A DNA stretch of 64,000 nucleotides from Streptomyces violaceorubidus (lineage in GTDB: Bacteria > Actinomycetota > Actinomycetes > Streptomycetales > Streptomycetaceae). Location: assembly GCF_000717995.1 (NCBI RefSeq), contig NZ_JODM01000013.1, positions 1-64,000 on the forward strand, given 5' to 3'. This document shows, in pieces, positions 17,827 through 30,935 of this stretch (within the stretch, counting starts at the first letter, position 1; every line of letters begins with the position of its first letter). Below the pieces are notes generated by a model. The model had not been told where the DNA came from. It was given only the letters and a program-made list of their open reading frames with translations, and ran no database searches. The position numbers and the translations under genes were made by a program.

Positions 17827-18435
17827 ATGAGCGACACCCCCGTCATCGGCGTCCTGGCCCTCCAGGGCGACGTGAGGGAGCACCTCGTCGCCCTGGCCGT
17901 GGCCGACGCCGTGGCCAGGCCGGTGAGGCGCCCCGAAGAACTCGCCGAGGTGGACGGCCTGGTCCTGCCGGGCGGCGAGTCCACCACCATCTCCAAGCTC
18001 GCCGTCCTCTTCGGAGTGATGGAGCCCCTGCGCGCACGCGTGCGGGACGGCATGCCCGTCTACGGCACCTGCGCGGGCATGATCCTGCTGGCCGACAAGA
18101 TCCTCGACCCGCGCTCCGGGCAGGAGACGGTCGGCGGCATCGACATGATCGTGCGCCGCAACGCCTTCGGGCGTCAGAACGAGTCGTTCGAGGCCGCCGT
18201 CGACGTCAAGGGCGTCGAGGGCGACGCCGTGGAGGGCGTCTTCATCCGCGCCCCCTGGGTCGAGTCCGTGGGCGCCGCCGCCGAGGTGCTCGCCGAGCAC
18301 GACGGCCACATCGTCGCCGTCCGCCAGGGCAACGCGCTGGCCACGTCCTTCCACCCGGAGCTGACCGGCGACCACCGGGTGCACCGGCTCTTCGCCGACA
18401 TGGTGCGCGCCAACCGGGCGGCTCAGTCCTTGTAG
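17827..18435 (+). CDS. pdxT: Pyridoxal 5'-phosphate synthase, glutaminase subunit
   Basis: The product has 202 residues. It is a class I glutamine amidotransferase that hydrolyses glutamine and passes ammonia to PdxS. The catalytic triad is visible: nucleophile Cys82 in YGTCAGM, with His176 and Glu178 in SFHPEL. The oxyanion loop PGGESTT and the N-terminal [12 protein letters not shown] that contacts PdxS are present. The length is normal for the family. It is encoded just after pdxS. Confidence 0.98.
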   Translation: MSDTPVIGVLALQGDVREHLVALAVADAVARPVRRPEELAEVDGLVLPGGESTTISKLAVLFGVMEPLRARVRDGMPVYGTCAGMILLADKILDPRSGQETVGGIDMIVRRNAFGRQNESFEAAVDVKGVEGDAVEGVFIRAPWVESVGAAAEVLAEHDGHIVAVRQGNALATSFHPELTGDHRVHRLFADMVRANRAAQSL

Positions 18436-18484
18436 GATTCCTGCGTTCGTTGCAGGAGATGGGTTACGCGAAGGAGACAGGCAG

Positions 18485-19237
18485 ATGTCCGGCCACTCTA
18501 AATGGGCTACGACGAAGCACAAGAAGGCCGTGATCGACGCCAAGCGCGGCAAGCTCTTCGCGAAGCTGATCAAGAACATCGAGGTCGCGGCGCGCATGGG
18601 CGGCGTCGACGTCGAGGGCAACCCGACGCTGTACGACGCCATCCAGAAGGCGAAGAAGCAGTCGGTCCCCAACAAGAACATCGACTCCGCGGTCAAGCGC
18701 GGCGGCGGCCTGGAGGCCGGCGGCGCCGACTACGAGACGATCATGTACGAGGGCTACGGTCCGAACGGTGTCGCGGTGCTCATCGAGTGCCTCACCGACA
18801 ACCGCAACCGCGCCGCCTCCGACGTCCGCGTCGCCATGACCCGCAACGGCGGCTCCATGGCCGACCCGGGCTCGGTGTCGTACCTCTTCAACCGCAAGGG
18901 CGTCGTGATCGTGCCCAAGGGCGAGCTGAGCGAGGACGACGTCCTCGGCGCCGTCCTGGACGCGGGGGCGGAGGAGGTCAACGACCTCGGCGAGTCCTTC
19001 GAGGTGCTCAGCGAGGCCACCGACCTGGTCGCGGTCCGCACCGCCCTCCAGGAGGCCGGCATCGACTACGAGTCCGCCGACGCCAACTTCGTCCCCACCA
19101 TGCAGATCGAGCTGGACGAGGAGGGCGCGCGGAAGATCTTCCGGCTCATCGACGCCCTGGAGGACAGCGACGACGTGCAGAACGTCTTCGCCAACTTCGA
19201 CGTCAGCGACGAGATCATGGAGAAGGTCGACGCGTAA
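18485..19237 (+). CDS. yebC: YebC/PmpR family protein (TACO1-like)
   Basis: The product has 250 residues from an ATG with GAAGGAG upstream. It begins [25 protein letters not shown], the hallmark of YebC proteins, and includes [26 protein letters not shown] and [10 protein letters not shown]. Members act as transcription regulators in some bacteria and, more recently, as translation factors for difficult proline-rich stretches. As in many bacteria it precedes ruvC, but a strong hairpin separates them here. A TAGGAT -10-like box overlaps the pdxT stop at 18433-18438. Confidence 0.96.
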   Translation: MSGHSKWATTKHKKAVIDAKRGKLFAKLIKNIEVAARMGGVDVEGNPTLYDAIQKAKKQSVPNKNIDSAVKRGGGLEAGGADYETIMYEGYGPNGVAVLIECLTDNRNRAASDVRVAMTRNGGSMADPGSVSYLFNRKGVVIVPKGELSEDDVLGAVLDAGAEEVNDLGESFEVLSEATDLVAVRTALQEAGIDYESADANFVPTMQIELDEEGARKIFRLIDALEDSDDVQNVFANFDVSDEIMEKVDA

Positions 19238-19252
19238 CGCGTCCCCTGCTCA

Positions 19253-19285
19253 ACGGGCCGACGGGGACACACCCCGTCGGCCCGT
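19253..19285 (+). terminator. Terminator hairpin between yebC and ruvC
   Basis: A perfect 14-bp stem, ACGGGCCGACGGGG (19253-19266) with CCCCGTCGGCCCGT (19272-19285), has the loop ACACA. It implies that ruvCAB has its own promoter. Confidence 0.85.
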
Positions 19286-19346
19286 CGCCTTGTCAGTGGC
19301 ACCCGATAGCCTGCACAAACAGGTGATCGACGAGAGGGGCCGGCCG

Positions 19347-19904
19347 GTGCGAGTGCTGGGGGTGGACCCGGGGCTGACCCGCTGCGGGGTCGGCGTCGTG
19401 GAGGGCGTCGCGGGCAGACCGCTCACCATGGTCGGTGTCGGCGTCGTCCGCACCCGGGCCGACGCCGATCTCGGCCACCGTCTCGTCGCCATCGAGCAGG
19501 GCATCGAGCAGTGGCTCGACGAACACCGGCCCCAGTACGTCGCGGTGGAGCGCGTCTTCAGCCAGCACAACGTCCGCACCGTCATGGGCACCGCCCAGGC
19601 CAGCGCCGTGGCGATCCTGTGCGCCTCCCGCCGCGGCATCCCCGTCGCCCTGCACACGCCCAGCGAGGTCAAGGCCGCCGTCACCGGCAGCGGACGAGCC
19701 GACAAGGCGCAGGTCGGCGCCATGGTCACCCGCCTGCTGCGGCTCGCCGCCCCGCCCAAGCCGGCCGACGCCGCCGACGCCCTCGCGCTCGCCATCTGCC
19801 ACATCTGGCGCGCCCCCGCGCAGAACCGCCTCCAGCAGGCTGTCGCCCTGCACTCCACCCGGGCCCCCCGGACCCCGCACGCCCCGAAAGGCCGTACGCC
19901 ATGA
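19347..19904 (+). CDS. ruvC: Holliday junction resolvase RuvC
   Basis: The product has 185 residues from a GTG with a GAGAGGGG ribosome site. It is the dimeric endonuclease that cuts four-way junctions with magnesium. The four acidic residues are recognisable in [12 protein letters not shown] (Asp7), the VAVERVF glutamate and the C-terminal [11 protein letters not shown] aspartates. It is the first gene of ruvC-ruvA-ruvB; the ruvA ATG overlaps its stop (ATGA). TAGCCT at 19306-19311 is a possible -10 box. Confidence 0.97.
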   Translation: MRVLGVDPGLTRCGVGVVEGVAGRPLTMVGVGVVRTRADADLGHRLVAIEQGIEQWLDEHRPQYVAVERVFSQHNVRTVMGTAQASAVAILCASRRGIPVALHTPSEVKAAVTGSGRADKAQVGAMVTRLLRLAAPPKPADAADALALAICHIWRAPAQNRLQQAVALHSTRAPRTPHAPKGRTP

Positions 19905-20506
19905 TCGCCTTCGTCAGCGGCACCGTCGCCGCCCTCGCACCCGACGCCGCGGTGGTCGAGGTCGGCGGCGTCGGCATGGCCGTCCAGTGCACGCCGAACA
20001 CGCTCTCCACCCTCCGGCTGGGCAAGCCCGCCAAGCTCGCCACCTCCCTGGTCGTCCGCGAGGACTCGCTCACGCTCTACGGCTTCGCCGACGACGACGA
20101 GCGCCAGGTCTTCGAGCTGCTCCAGACCGCCAGCGGCGTCGGCCCCCGCCTCGCCCAGGCCATGCTCGCCGTGCACCAGCCCGACGCCCTGCGCAGAGCC
20201 GTCTCCACCGGCGACGAGAAGGCGCTCACCGCGGTCCCCGGGATCGGCAAGAAGGGCGCGCAGAAGCTGCTCCTGGAGCTGAAGGACCGGCTCGGCGAGC
20301 CCATCGGCGCCCCCGCCGTCGGCGCCCCGGTCAGCACCGGCTGGCGCGACCAGCTGCACGCCGCCCTGATCGGCCTCGGATACGCGACCCGCGAGGCCGA
20401 CGAAGCCGTCTCCGCCGTGGCGCCCCAGGCCGAGGCCGCCGGCGGCACCCCGCAGGTGGGCCAGTTGCTCAAGGCCGCCCTGCAGACGCTGAACCGCGCC
20501 CGCTGA
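19901..20506 (+). CDS. ruvA: Holliday junction branch migration protein RuvA
   Basis: The product has 201 residues and its start overlaps the end of ruvC by 4 bases. The tetramer binds the junction and recruits RuvB. The N-terminal OB-fold ([12 protein letters not shown]...VEVGGVGM), the helix-hairpin-helix pair ([14 protein letters not shown] and [21 protein letters not shown]) and the C-terminal RuvB-binding helix bundle ([16 protein letters not shown]) are all present. Confidence 0.97.
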   Translation: MIAFVSGTVAALAPDAAVVEVGGVGMAVQCTPNTLSTLRLGKPAKLATSLVVREDSLTLYGFADDDERQVFELLQTASGVGPRLAQAMLAVHQPDALRRAVSTGDEKALTAVPGIGKKGAQKLLLELKDRLGEPIGAPAVGAPVSTGWRDQLHAALIGLGYATREADEAVSAVAPQAEAAGGTPQVGQLLKAALQTLNRAR

Positions 20507-20553
20507 CCACGCCCGCCACCACCGACCCGGTGCGCCACGGCAAGGAGAATCAA

Positions 20554-21627
<1,074 letters not shown>

Positions 21628-21802
21628 CGACCCGCTCACGCGGGGCACATTCGCCGGAGCAGGAACCCCGGTGCCATGCTGGGCGTTGTTCCATGCGCGC
21701 GGACTCGCCTAGACTCCGCCGATGCCGCCCTTGTCGGCGGCGTACACACCCCCAACCATCAGGCCGCTTCCCATCGCGGTCGTGTGAAGGAAGTACCGAC
21801 CC

Positions 21803-22315
21803 GTGAGTCTCGTGACCCTCCTCCCGTTCATCGTGCTCATCGGGGCCATGTTCCTGATGACTCGGTCGGCGAAGAAGAAGCAGCAGCAGGCCGCCTCCAT
21901 GCGGAACGAGATGCAGCCCGGAACCGGTGTCCGCACCATCGGGGGCATGTACGCCACGGTCAAGGAGGTCAACGACGACACGGTCCTCCTCGACGCCGGC
22001 CCGGGTGTGGAGCTGCTCTTCGCCAAGAACGCGATCGGCGCAGTCCTCTCCGACGAGGAGTACAACCGCATCGTCCACGGCATCGAGTACGACCTGAAGT
22101 CCGACTCGGACGTCGTCCCCGACGACGCCTCCTCCCTCACCGAGACCGACGCCCCCGCCGACGCCGCCTCCGACGACAAGTCCGTCGACCTCGGCAAGAA
22201 GGCCGACGCGCCCGCCGACGACACGGCCGACGAGCCGACCGTCGACGCCGCGCCCGCCGAGGCGAAGACGGACGAGCAGGCGAAGAAGTCCGACGGCGGT
22301 TCCGAGGCGAAGTAA
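21803..22315 (+). CDS. yajC: Preprotein translocase subunit YajC
   Basis: The product has 170 residues from a GTG. One N-terminal membrane helix (LLPFIVLIGAMFLMT) is followed by KKKQQQAASMRNEMQPGTGVRTIGGMYATV and the small beta domain typical of YajC. After about residue 100 there is an unusual 70-residue tail rich in Asp, Ala, Lys and Pro, probably disordered. YajC associates with SecDF at the translocon. It precedes secD by 141 bases, with a hairpin between. Confidence 0.95.
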   Translation: MSLVTLLPFIVLIGAMFLMTRSAKKKQQQAASMRNEMQPGTGVRTIGGMYATVKEVNDDTVLLDAGPGVELLFAKNAIGAVLSDEEYNRIVHGIEYDLKSDSDVVPDDASSLTETDAPADAASDDKSVDLGKKADAPADDTADEPTVDAAPAEAKTDEQAKKSDGGSEAK

Positions 22316-22330
22316 GCCGTGCCCCAGGGT

Positions 22331-22352
22331 GCGCGGGACTCGGTTCCCGCGC
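22331..22352 (+). other. Hairpin between yajC and secD
   Basis: GCGCGGGA (22331-22338) pairs perfectly with TCCCGCGC (22345-22352) around a 6-base loop. It could attenuate or partly terminate transcription after yajC, since secD lies 105 bases further on. Confidence 0.45.
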
Positions 22353-22456
22353 GCCCCGAGTGACGCGCGGCTCGGCTCGCACGGATTTGGACACCATGTG
22401 ATGGCCGCCGGTGACGCCTTCTGGGCGCCGAGCGGCCCGAGAGGGAGAACACAAAG

Positions 22457-24265
22457 GTGGTAGCACCTAAAAAGGGAAAGAGTGCGAGCGCTCAGAGTAA
22501 GCCCGGGCGCTCGCTGGCCCTGATCCTGATCGCCATCGTGGCGCTCACGGGGGGGATGTTCGCCTCCGGGCACACGACTCCGCGTCTCGGCATCGACCTG
22601 GCCGGCGGCACGAGCATCACGCTCCGGGCCGTGCCGGAGGCGGGCCAGGAGTCCGCGATCAACAAGACCAACATGGACACCGCGGTCGACATCATGAACC
22701 GCCGTGTCAACGGTCTGGGTGTGTCCGAAGCCGAGGTCCAGACCCAGGGCGACCGGAACATCATCGTCAACATCCCCAAGGGGACGAACTCGAAGGAAGC
22801 CCGGCAGCAGGTCGGCACCACCGCGAAGCTGTACTTCCGTCCGGTCGTCGCCACCGAGCTGTCCGGCGCCAACGCGACCGGCAGCCCCTCGCCGAGCGAG
22901 ACGGGCGGCGCCTCGGACAAGGCCACCGACAAGGCCACCGACAAGGCCACGGAGAAGGCCACCGACGGCGACAAGGCCACCGACGGCGACAAGGCCAGCG
23001 GCACGCCGTCCGACTCCGCGTCGGCCAGTGCCACCTCCCAGGGCAGGGCCGCCAGCGACGCCCTGAAGGCCGACCCCAGCCCCTCCGCGAAGAGCTCCGG
23101 CGGCGCCTCCCCGTCCCCGAGCGCCAGCGCCTCCGGCGACGACGCCGCCGCCAAGGTGCAGCAGCAGTACGCGGCCCTGGACTGCACCGACAAGGGCGCC
23201 CGGGCCAAGGCGGGCGAAGGAGCCAAGCCCACCGACTCCACGGTGGCCTGCGGCCAGAACGCGCAGGGCCAGTGGCAGAAGTACATCCTCGGCCCCGCCG
23301 CGGTCGACGGCACCGACGTCAACAAGGCCGAGGCCGTCTTCAACACGCAGACGGCCGCGGGCTGGACCGTGACCATGAAGTTCACGGACAAGGGTTCCAA
23401 AAAGTTCGCCGACATCACCGGCAAGCTCGCGCAGAACCAGTCCCCGCAGAACCAGTTCGCGATCGTCCTGGACAACGAGGTCGTCTCCGACCCCTACGTC
23501 AGCCAGGCGCTCACCGGCGGCAGCGCGGAGATCTCCGGCAACTTCGACCAGGAGGAGGCTCAGGGCCTCGCCAACGTGCTGTCCTACGGCGCCCTGCCGC
23601 TGACCTTCAAGGAGGACAGCGTCACCACCGTCACCGCCGCGCTCGGCGGTGAGCAGCTCAAGGCCGGTCTGATCGCGGGTGCGATCGGCCTCGCCCTGGT
23701 CGTCCTCTACCTGCTGTTCTACTACCGCGGTCTGTCGTTCATCGCGGTGTGCTCGCTGCTGGTCTCGGCCGGCCTCACGTACGTGCTCATGTCGCTGCTC
23801 GGCCCGACCATCGGCTTCGCGCTCAACCTGCCGGCCGTGTGCGGTGCCATCGTCGCCATCGGCATCACGGCGGACTCGTTCATCGTGTACTTCGAACGCG
23901 TCCGCGACGAGATCCGGGAGGGCCGCACGCTGCGTCCCGCCGTCGAGCGGGCCTGGCCGCGCGCCCGGCGCACCATCCTCGTCTCCGACTTCGTGTCCTT
24001 CCTCGCCGCCGCGGTGCTCTTCATCGTGACCGTGGGCAAGGTACAGGGCTTCGCGTTCACGCTCGGTCTGACGACCCTGCTCGACGTGGTGGTGGTCTTC
24101 CTGTTCACCAAGCCGCTGCTGACGCTGATGGCCCGGCGCACGTTCTTCGCGAGCGGTCACAAGTGGTCCGGCCTCGACCCCAAGGCCCTGGGCGCCAAGC
24201 CCCCGCTGCGCCGCACGCGCCGTCCGTCCCGTCCCGCCGGCCCTGTCGACCCGAAGGAGGCGTGA
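22457..24265 (+). CDS. secD: Protein translocase subunit SecD
   Basis: The product has 602 residues from a GTG. It uses the proton-motive force with SecF to pull exported proteins off SecYEG. The first transmembrane helix (residues about 14-32) is followed by LGIDLAGGTSITL, the periplasmic P1 domain, then a five-helix bundle from about residue 400 with the conserved GITADSFIVYFERVRDEIREG. P1 is interrupted at about residues 140-232 by a low-complexity Ser/Ala/Lys/Thr/Asp insert containing a repeated DKAT unit, which is unusual for SecD. The length exceeds that of many bacterial SecD proteins of similar layout because of this insert. Confidence 0.96.
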   Translation: MVAPKKGKSASAQSKPGRSLALILIAIVALTGGMFASGHTTPRLGIDLAGGTSITLRAVPEAGQESAINKTNMDTAVDIMNRRVNGLGVSEAEVQTQGDRNIIVNIPKGTNSKEARQQVGTTAKLYFRPVVATELSGANATGSPSPSETGGASDKATDKATDKATEKATDGDKATDGDKASGTPSDSASASATSQGRAASDALKADPSPSAKSSGGASPSPSASASGDDAAAKVQQQYAALDCTDKGARAKAGEGAKPTDSTVACGQNAQGQWQKYILGPAAVDGTDVNKAEAVFNTQTAAGWTVTMKFTDKGSKKFADITGKLAQNQSPQNQFAIVLDNEVVSDPYVSQALTGGSAEISGNFDQEEAQGLANVLSYGALPLTFKEDSVTTVTAALGGEQLKAGLIAGAIGLALVVLYLLFYYRGLSFIAVCSLLVSAGLTYVLMSLLGPTIGFALNLPAVCGAIVAIGITADSFIVYFERVRDEIREGRTLRPAVERAWPRARRTILVSDFVSFLAAAVLFIVTVGKVQGFAFTLGLTTLLDVVVVFLFTKPLLTLMARRTFFASGHKWSGLDPKALGAKPPLRRTRRPSRPAGPVDPKEA

Positions 24266-24268
24266 GAG

Positions 24269-25390
24269 ATGTCGAAGCTCGGCACACTCGGCGCCCGACT
24301 GCACCACGGCGAGGTCGGCTACGACTTCGTCAAGAATCGCAAGATCTGGTACGGCATCTCGATCCTCATCACCATCACGGCCATCGTCGGCCTGGCGGTG
24401 CGCGGCCTGCACATGGGCATCGAGTTCCAGGGCGGCGCGGTCTTCACCACCCCGAAGAACATGAGCGCCTCGGTCTCCCAGACCGAGACCTGGGCGGAGG
24501 ACGCCTCCGGCCACGACGCGATCGTCCAGAAGCTCGGCGACGGCAGCCTCCGCATCCAGATCGCGGGCACCGACACCCAGCAGTCGGACCAGATCAAGGA
24601 GGACCTCTCCAAGAACCTGGACGTCCCCGCGGAGAAGATCAACGCCGACCTGGTCGGCCCCAGCTGGGGTGACCAGATCGCCAACAAGGCCTGGCAGGGC
24701 CTCGGGATCTTCATGGTCCTCGTGGTGATCTACCTGGCGATCGCCTTCGAGTGGCGCATGGCACTCGCCGCCTTCGTCGCACTGATCCACGACATCACCA
24801 TCACGGTGGGCATCTACGCCCTGGTCGGCTTCGAGGTCACCCCCGGCACGGTGATCGGTCTGCTGACGATCCTCGGTTACTCGCTCTACGACACGGTCGT
24901 CGTCTTCGACAGCCTCAAGGAGCAGACCCGGGACATCACCAAGCAGACCCGCTGGACCTACGCGGAGATCGCCAACCGCTCGATCAACAGCACCCTGGTC
25001 CGCTCCATCAACACCACGGTGGTCGCGCTGCTGCCGGTGGCGGGCCTGCTGTTCATCGGCGGCGGTGTCCTCGGCGCCGGCATGCTCAACGACATCTCGC
25101 TGTCGCTGTTCGTCGGCCTCGCCGCGGGCGCCTACTCGTCGATCTTCATCGCCACGCCGCTCGTCGCCGACCTCAAGGAGGCCGAGCCGCAGATGAAGGC
25201 CCTCAAGAAGCGGGTCCTCGCCAAGCGCGCCCAGGCGGCGGCCAAGGGCGAGACCACGGACTCCGCGGCCGACGAGGGTGCCTACGACGCCGACGAGCCC
25301 GACGACGCCGCGCCCGCGGTCGTCGGTCCCCGCGACCAGCCCGCGTCCCGGGGCAGGGGCCGCGGCCGACCGTCGGGGAAGCGCCGATGA
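24269..25390 (+). CDS. secF: Protein translocase subunit SecF
   Basis: The product has 373 residues, starting 3 bases after secD. It has a first membrane helix (WYGISILITITAIVGLAV), then GIEFQGGAVF, the P1-like domain, and the five-helix C-terminal bundle with TVIGLLTILGYSLYDTVVVFDSLKEQTRD. A charged cytoplasmic tail rich in Lys, Ala and Asp ends in RGRGRGRPSGKRR. It forms the SecDF complex with SecD. Its stop overlaps the apt start. Confidence 0.97.
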   Translation: MSKLGTLGARLHHGEVGYDFVKNRKIWYGISILITITAIVGLAVRGLHMGIEFQGGAVFTTPKNMSASVSQTETWAEDASGHDAIVQKLGDGSLRIQIAGTDTQQSDQIKEDLSKNLDVPAEKINADLVGPSWGDQIANKAWQGLGIFMVLVVIYLAIAFEWRMALAAFVALIHDITITVGIYALVGFEVTPGTVIGLLTILGYSLYDTVVVFDSLKEQTRDITKQTRWTYAEIANRSINSTLVRSINTTVVALLPVAGLLFIGGGVLGAGMLNDISLSLFVGLAAGAYSSIFIATPLVADLKEAEPQMKALKKRVLAKRAQAAAKGETTDSAADEGAYDADEPDDAAPAVVGPRDQPASRGRGRGRPSGKRR

Positions 25391-25935
25391 CCGACACGAC
25401 CGACCTCACCGGGCTGCTCCTGAGCCGCATCCGGGACGTGCCCGACCACCCGGAGCCGGGCGTGGTGTTCAAGGACATCACCCCGCTCCTGGCGGACCCG
25501 GCGGCGTTCACCGCCCTGACCGACGCGCTCGCCGAGGTCGCCGGGGACACCGGCGCCACCAAGGTCGTCGGACTGGAGGCCCGCGGCTTCATCCTCGGCG
25601 CCCCGGTGGCCCTGCGGGCGGGCCTCGGCTTCATCCCCGTACGCAAGGCGGGCAAGCTCCCCGGAGCCACGCTCAGCCAGAGCTACGACCTGGAGTACGG
25701 CTCCGCCGAGATCGAGGTGCACGCCGAGGACCTCACCGCGGGCGACCGCGTCCTGGTCGTCGACGACGTCCTCGCCACCGGCGGCACCGCCGAGGCCTCG
25801 CTGGAGCTGATCCGCCGGGCCGGGGCCGAGGTCGCGGGCCTCGCCGTGCTGATGGAGCTGGGCTTCCTCGGCGGGCGGGCCCGGCTGGAGCCCGCTCTGG
25901 CCGGGGCGCCGCTGAAGGCACTGCTCACGGTCTGA
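25387..25935 (+). CDS. apt: Adenine phosphoribosyltransferase
   Basis: The product has 182 residues, with an ATG overlapping the secF stop (ATGA). It salvages adenine to AMP with PRPP. The type I PRTase PRPP loop VLVVDDVLATGGTA is intact, with the adenine-binding FKDITPLL and GLEARGFILG motifs. The secDF-apt-relA order is common in Gram-positive bacteria, and apt may help balance adenine nucleotides near the alarmone enzyme. relA starts 184 bases on, behind a likely separate promoter. Confidence 0.97.
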   Translation: MTDTTDLTGLLLSRIRDVPDHPEPGVVFKDITPLLADPAAFTALTDALAEVAGDTGATKVVGLEARGFILGAPVALRAGLGFIPVRKAGKLPGATLSQSYDLEYGSAEIEVHAEDLTAGDRVLVVDDVLATGGTAEASLELIRRAGAEVAGLAVLMELGFLGGRARLEPALAGAPLKALLTV

Positions 25936-26119
25936 GAGCGGGCCGGGCACACATCACGGCACCCTTGGGGCGGACCCGGAGGAATCCGGCGTCCGCCCCA
26001 GGCGTTGCAGGGGTTGACGGCCCTCACATTGGCCAGAAGGCGATCCTGGAGGGCAGGATCGCTACCATGGGGTATCCGGAGCCTCACCGGGGGACCCGGA
26101 TCGCGCACGAGGAGTCCTC

Positions 26120-28663
<2,544 letters not shown>

Positions 28664-28682
28664 AGGGCCGCACAGGCGCACA

Positions 28683-28727
28683 CACGAGAGGGGCTCCCGT
28701 ACGCACCGTACGGGAGCCCCTCTCGTG
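28683..28727. terminator. Very strong bidirectional terminator between relA and the DUF349 gene
   Basis: A perfect 21-bp stem (28683-28703 with 28707-28727) closes a 3-base loop, CAC; each arm begins CACGAGAGGGGCTCCCGTA. It lies between two convergent genes and should end both transcripts. Confidence 0.92.
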
Positions 28728-28742
28728 CGTGGTCCGGGACCG

Positions 28743-29972
28743 TCAGCCGCCGAACTCGTGCAGCCCCTTGAGCGCCTGGTCCAGCAGCGCCTGGCGGCCC
28801 TCCAGCTCACGCGCGAGCTTGTCGGCCTTCGCGTCGTTGCCCTGGGCACGCGCCTGCTCGACCTGGGAGCGCAGCTTGTCCACGGCGGCCTGGAGCTGAC
28901 CGGTCAGGCCCTCGGCACGCGCGCGGGCCTCCGGGTTGGTCCGGCGCCACTCGGCCTCCTCGGCCTCCTGGAGGGCCCGCTCGACCGCGTGCATCCGCCC
29001 CTCGACCTTCGGCCGGGCGTCGCGCGGCACGTGGCCGATGGCCTCCCAGCGCTCGTTGACCGAGCGGAAGGCGGCACGGGCCGCCTTGAGGTCGGTGACC
29101 GGGACGAGCTTCTCGGCCTCCTCGGCCAGCTCCTCCTTGAGCTTCAGGTTCTCCGTCTGCTCGGCGTCCCGCTCGGCGAAGACCGAGCCGCGGGCGGCGA
29201 AGAACACGTCCTGGGCGCCGCGGAAGCGGTTCCACAGGTCGTCCTCGTGCTCGCGCTGGGCGCGGCCCGCGGCCTTCCACTCGGACATCAGGTCGCGGTA
29301 GCGCGCGGCCGTCGGTCCCCAGTCCGTCGAGTTCGACAGCGCCTCGGCCTCGGAGACCAGCCGCTCCTTGGTCCGCCGGGCCTCCTCGCGCTGCGCGTCG
29401 AGCTGCGCGAAGTGCTGCTTGCGGCGCTTGGAGAACGCCGAGCGCGCGTGCGAGAAGCGGTGCCACAGCTCGTCGTCGGACTTGCGGTCCAGGCGCGGCA
29501 AACCCTTCCAGGTGTCCACCAGGGACCGCAGCCGCTCACCGGCGGCCCGCCACTGGTCGGAGCGGGCCAGCTCCTCGGCCTCCGCGACCAGGGCCTCCTT
29601 GGCGCCGCGCGCCTCGTCGGACTGCTTGGCCCGCTGGGCCTTGCGCTCCTCGCGCCGTGCCTCCACCAGCGCGACGAGCTTGTCCAGCCGGGCCCGCAGG
29701 GACTCCAGGTCGCCGACCGCGTGGTGCGCGTCCACCTGCTCGCGCAGGTGGCCGATGGCGGTCTGGGCGTCCTTGGCCGACAGGTCGGTGGTCTTCACCC
29801 GCTTCTCGAGGAGGCCGATCTCCACAACCAGGCCTTCGTACTTGCGTTCGAAGTAGGCCAGTGCCTCCTCGGGGGAGCCTGCCTGCCAGGATCCGACGAC
29901 CTTCTCGCCGTCGGCCGTACGCACGTACACGGTCCCCGTCTCGTCGACGCGGCCCCACGGGTCGCTGCTCAC
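28743..29972 (-). CDS. DUF349 domain protein
   Basis: The product has 409 residues from a GTG preceded by GGAGGAGG. After a short N-terminal beta part (WGRVDETGTVYVRTADGEKVVGSW), the protein is almost all helical, with three DUF349 repeats at about 125-190, 203-265 and 280-335. Each follows the pattern EAEEL...W......R.L...WK..G....E.DLW.RF..A...F. A final coiled-coil (about 345-400) ends in LHEFGG. There is no catalytic motif or membrane helix. DUF349 proteins have no settled biochemical role. It is convergent with relA and lies downstream of the cyclophilin gene on the same strand. Confidence 0.9.
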   Translation of the reverse strand: MSSDPWGRVDETGTVYVRTADGEKVVGSWQAGSPEEALAYFERKYEGLVVEIGLLEKRVKTTDLSAKDAQTAIGHLREQVDAHHAVGDLESLRARLDKLVALVEARREERKAQRAKQSDEARGAKEALVAEAEELARSDQWRAAGERLRSLVDTWKGLPRLDRKSDDELWHRFSHARSAFSKRRKQHFAQLDAQREEARRTKERLVSEAEALSNSTDWGPTAARYRDLMSEWKAAGRAQREHEDDLWNRFRGAQDVFFAARGSVFAERDAEQTENLKLKEELAEEAEKLVPVTDLKAARAAFRSVNERWEAIGHVPRDARPKVEGRMHAVERALQEAEEAEWRRTNPEARARAEGLTGQLQAAVDKLRSQVEQARAQGNDAKADKLARELEGRQALLDQALKGLHEFGG

Positions 29973-30107
29973 AGCGCCTCCTCCACATGATGCCTGCGGA
30001 GGGCTTCGCTACCCCCGGGCATCGTCCACAGTTTCGTCACGGCCAACATAGGCGACCGGCGGGGGGCCTGTCCGCACCCGCGCGAGTCGAACTTTCGCTG
30101 ATGAGGG

Positions 30108-30935
30108 TCAGGATTTCGTGACGGTGGCCTTGTCGATCACGACCGTCGCGTTGGGCGCCCCGTCCCCCTGACCGGTGCTCTCCCCGGCGTCCGCGATCTT
30201 CTTCAGCACGGCCATGCCCTTGTCGGAGATGGTCCCGAACGGCGTGTAGCTCGGCGGCAGCGGGCTGTCCTGGTACACGAGGAAGAACTGGCTGCCGCCG
30301 GAGCCCGGCTGCCCCGTGTTCGCCATGGCCACCGTGCCCGCCGGGTACGTGTTCGACTTGAGGCTCTTGTCCTTCAGGTTCTCGTCCGGGATGTTGTAAC
30401 CCGGGCCACCGTTGCCCTGCCCCGTCGGGTCGCCGCACTGCAGCACGTAGATGCCGTTGGTGGTGAGGCGGTGGCAGGGGGTGTGGTCGAAGAAGCCCTT
30501 GCCCGCCAGGAAGTCGAACGAGTTGACGGTGTGCGGCGCCGCTTCCGTCTTCAGCGCGATGTCTATGTCACCGCAGGTGGTCGCCAGCTTCATCGTGTAC
30601 TTCGCCGACTTGTCGATGGTCAACGCAGGTTCCTTCTTCCAGGTCTGCGTCTTGACCTTGCCCTCGGCGGGCTTCTCGCACGGGTCCGGCGCCTTGCTCG
30701 GTGCCGAGGCGCTCGGCGTGACCTCCGCGCTCGCGTTCGTCTTGCTGTCGTCGTCGTCCCCCAGGACCACGCCGGTCGTGTACAGCGCGACGCTGCCGAT
30801 CAGAATCACGCCGAGCACCGACGCGATCGCGGCGTTGCGCATGCGCGCCTTGCGTCGAGCGGAGGTACGTCGCTGCTGCTGCCGCAAGAACTTCTCCCGG
30901 GCGAGCTGACGCCGCCGCTGCTCCTGGGTGACCAC
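30108..30935 (-). CDS. Membrane-anchored cyclophilin-type peptidyl-prolyl isomerase
   Basis: The product has 275 residues, with a GTG after GAGGAGAG. A basic N-terminus (RRRQLAREKFLRQQQRRTSARRKARMR) precedes one transmembrane helix (AAIASVLGVILIGSVALYTTGVVL, about 36-58) and a Ser/Ala/Pro linker, so the catalytic domain lies outside the membrane. The cyclophilin core reads KLATTCGDIDIAL, HTVNSFDFLAGKGFFDHTPCHRL, QCGDPTGQGNGGPGYNIPDE, TVAMANTGQPGSGGSQFFL and TPFGTISDKGM. The usual F.R....IQGGDP is HRL...LQCGDP, so one active-site Arg is present and Cys replaces a Gly. It probably folds exported proteins. Confidence 0.92.
   Translation of the reverse strand: MVTQEQRRRQLAREKFLRQQQRRTSARRKARMRNAAIASVLGVILIGSVALYTTGVVLGDDDDSKTNASAEVTPSASAPSKAPDPCEKPAEGKVKTQTWKKEPALTIDKSAKYTMKLATTCGDIDIALKTEAAPHTVNSFDFLAGKGFFDHTPCHRLTTNGIYVLQCGDPTGQGNGGPGYNIPDENLKDKSLKSNTYPAGTVAMANTGQPGSGGSQFFLVYQDSPLPPSYTPFGTISDKGMAVLKKIADAGESTGQGDGAPNATVVIDKATVTKS

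Noticed and set aside
19288..19311. TTGTCA plus TAGCCT as a ruvC promoter pair
   Set aside because: The spacing is only about 11 bases, too short for a normal sigma factor.
22915..23000. Repeated GACAAGGCCACC units as a CRISPR or other DNA array
   Set aside because: The repeats are in frame within secD and encode DKAT units, so they are part of a protein low-complexity region.
26014..26045. TTGACG at 26014 as the relA -35 box
   Set aside because: No -10 hexamer lies 16-19 bases downstream; the TACCAT at 26063 is too far away.
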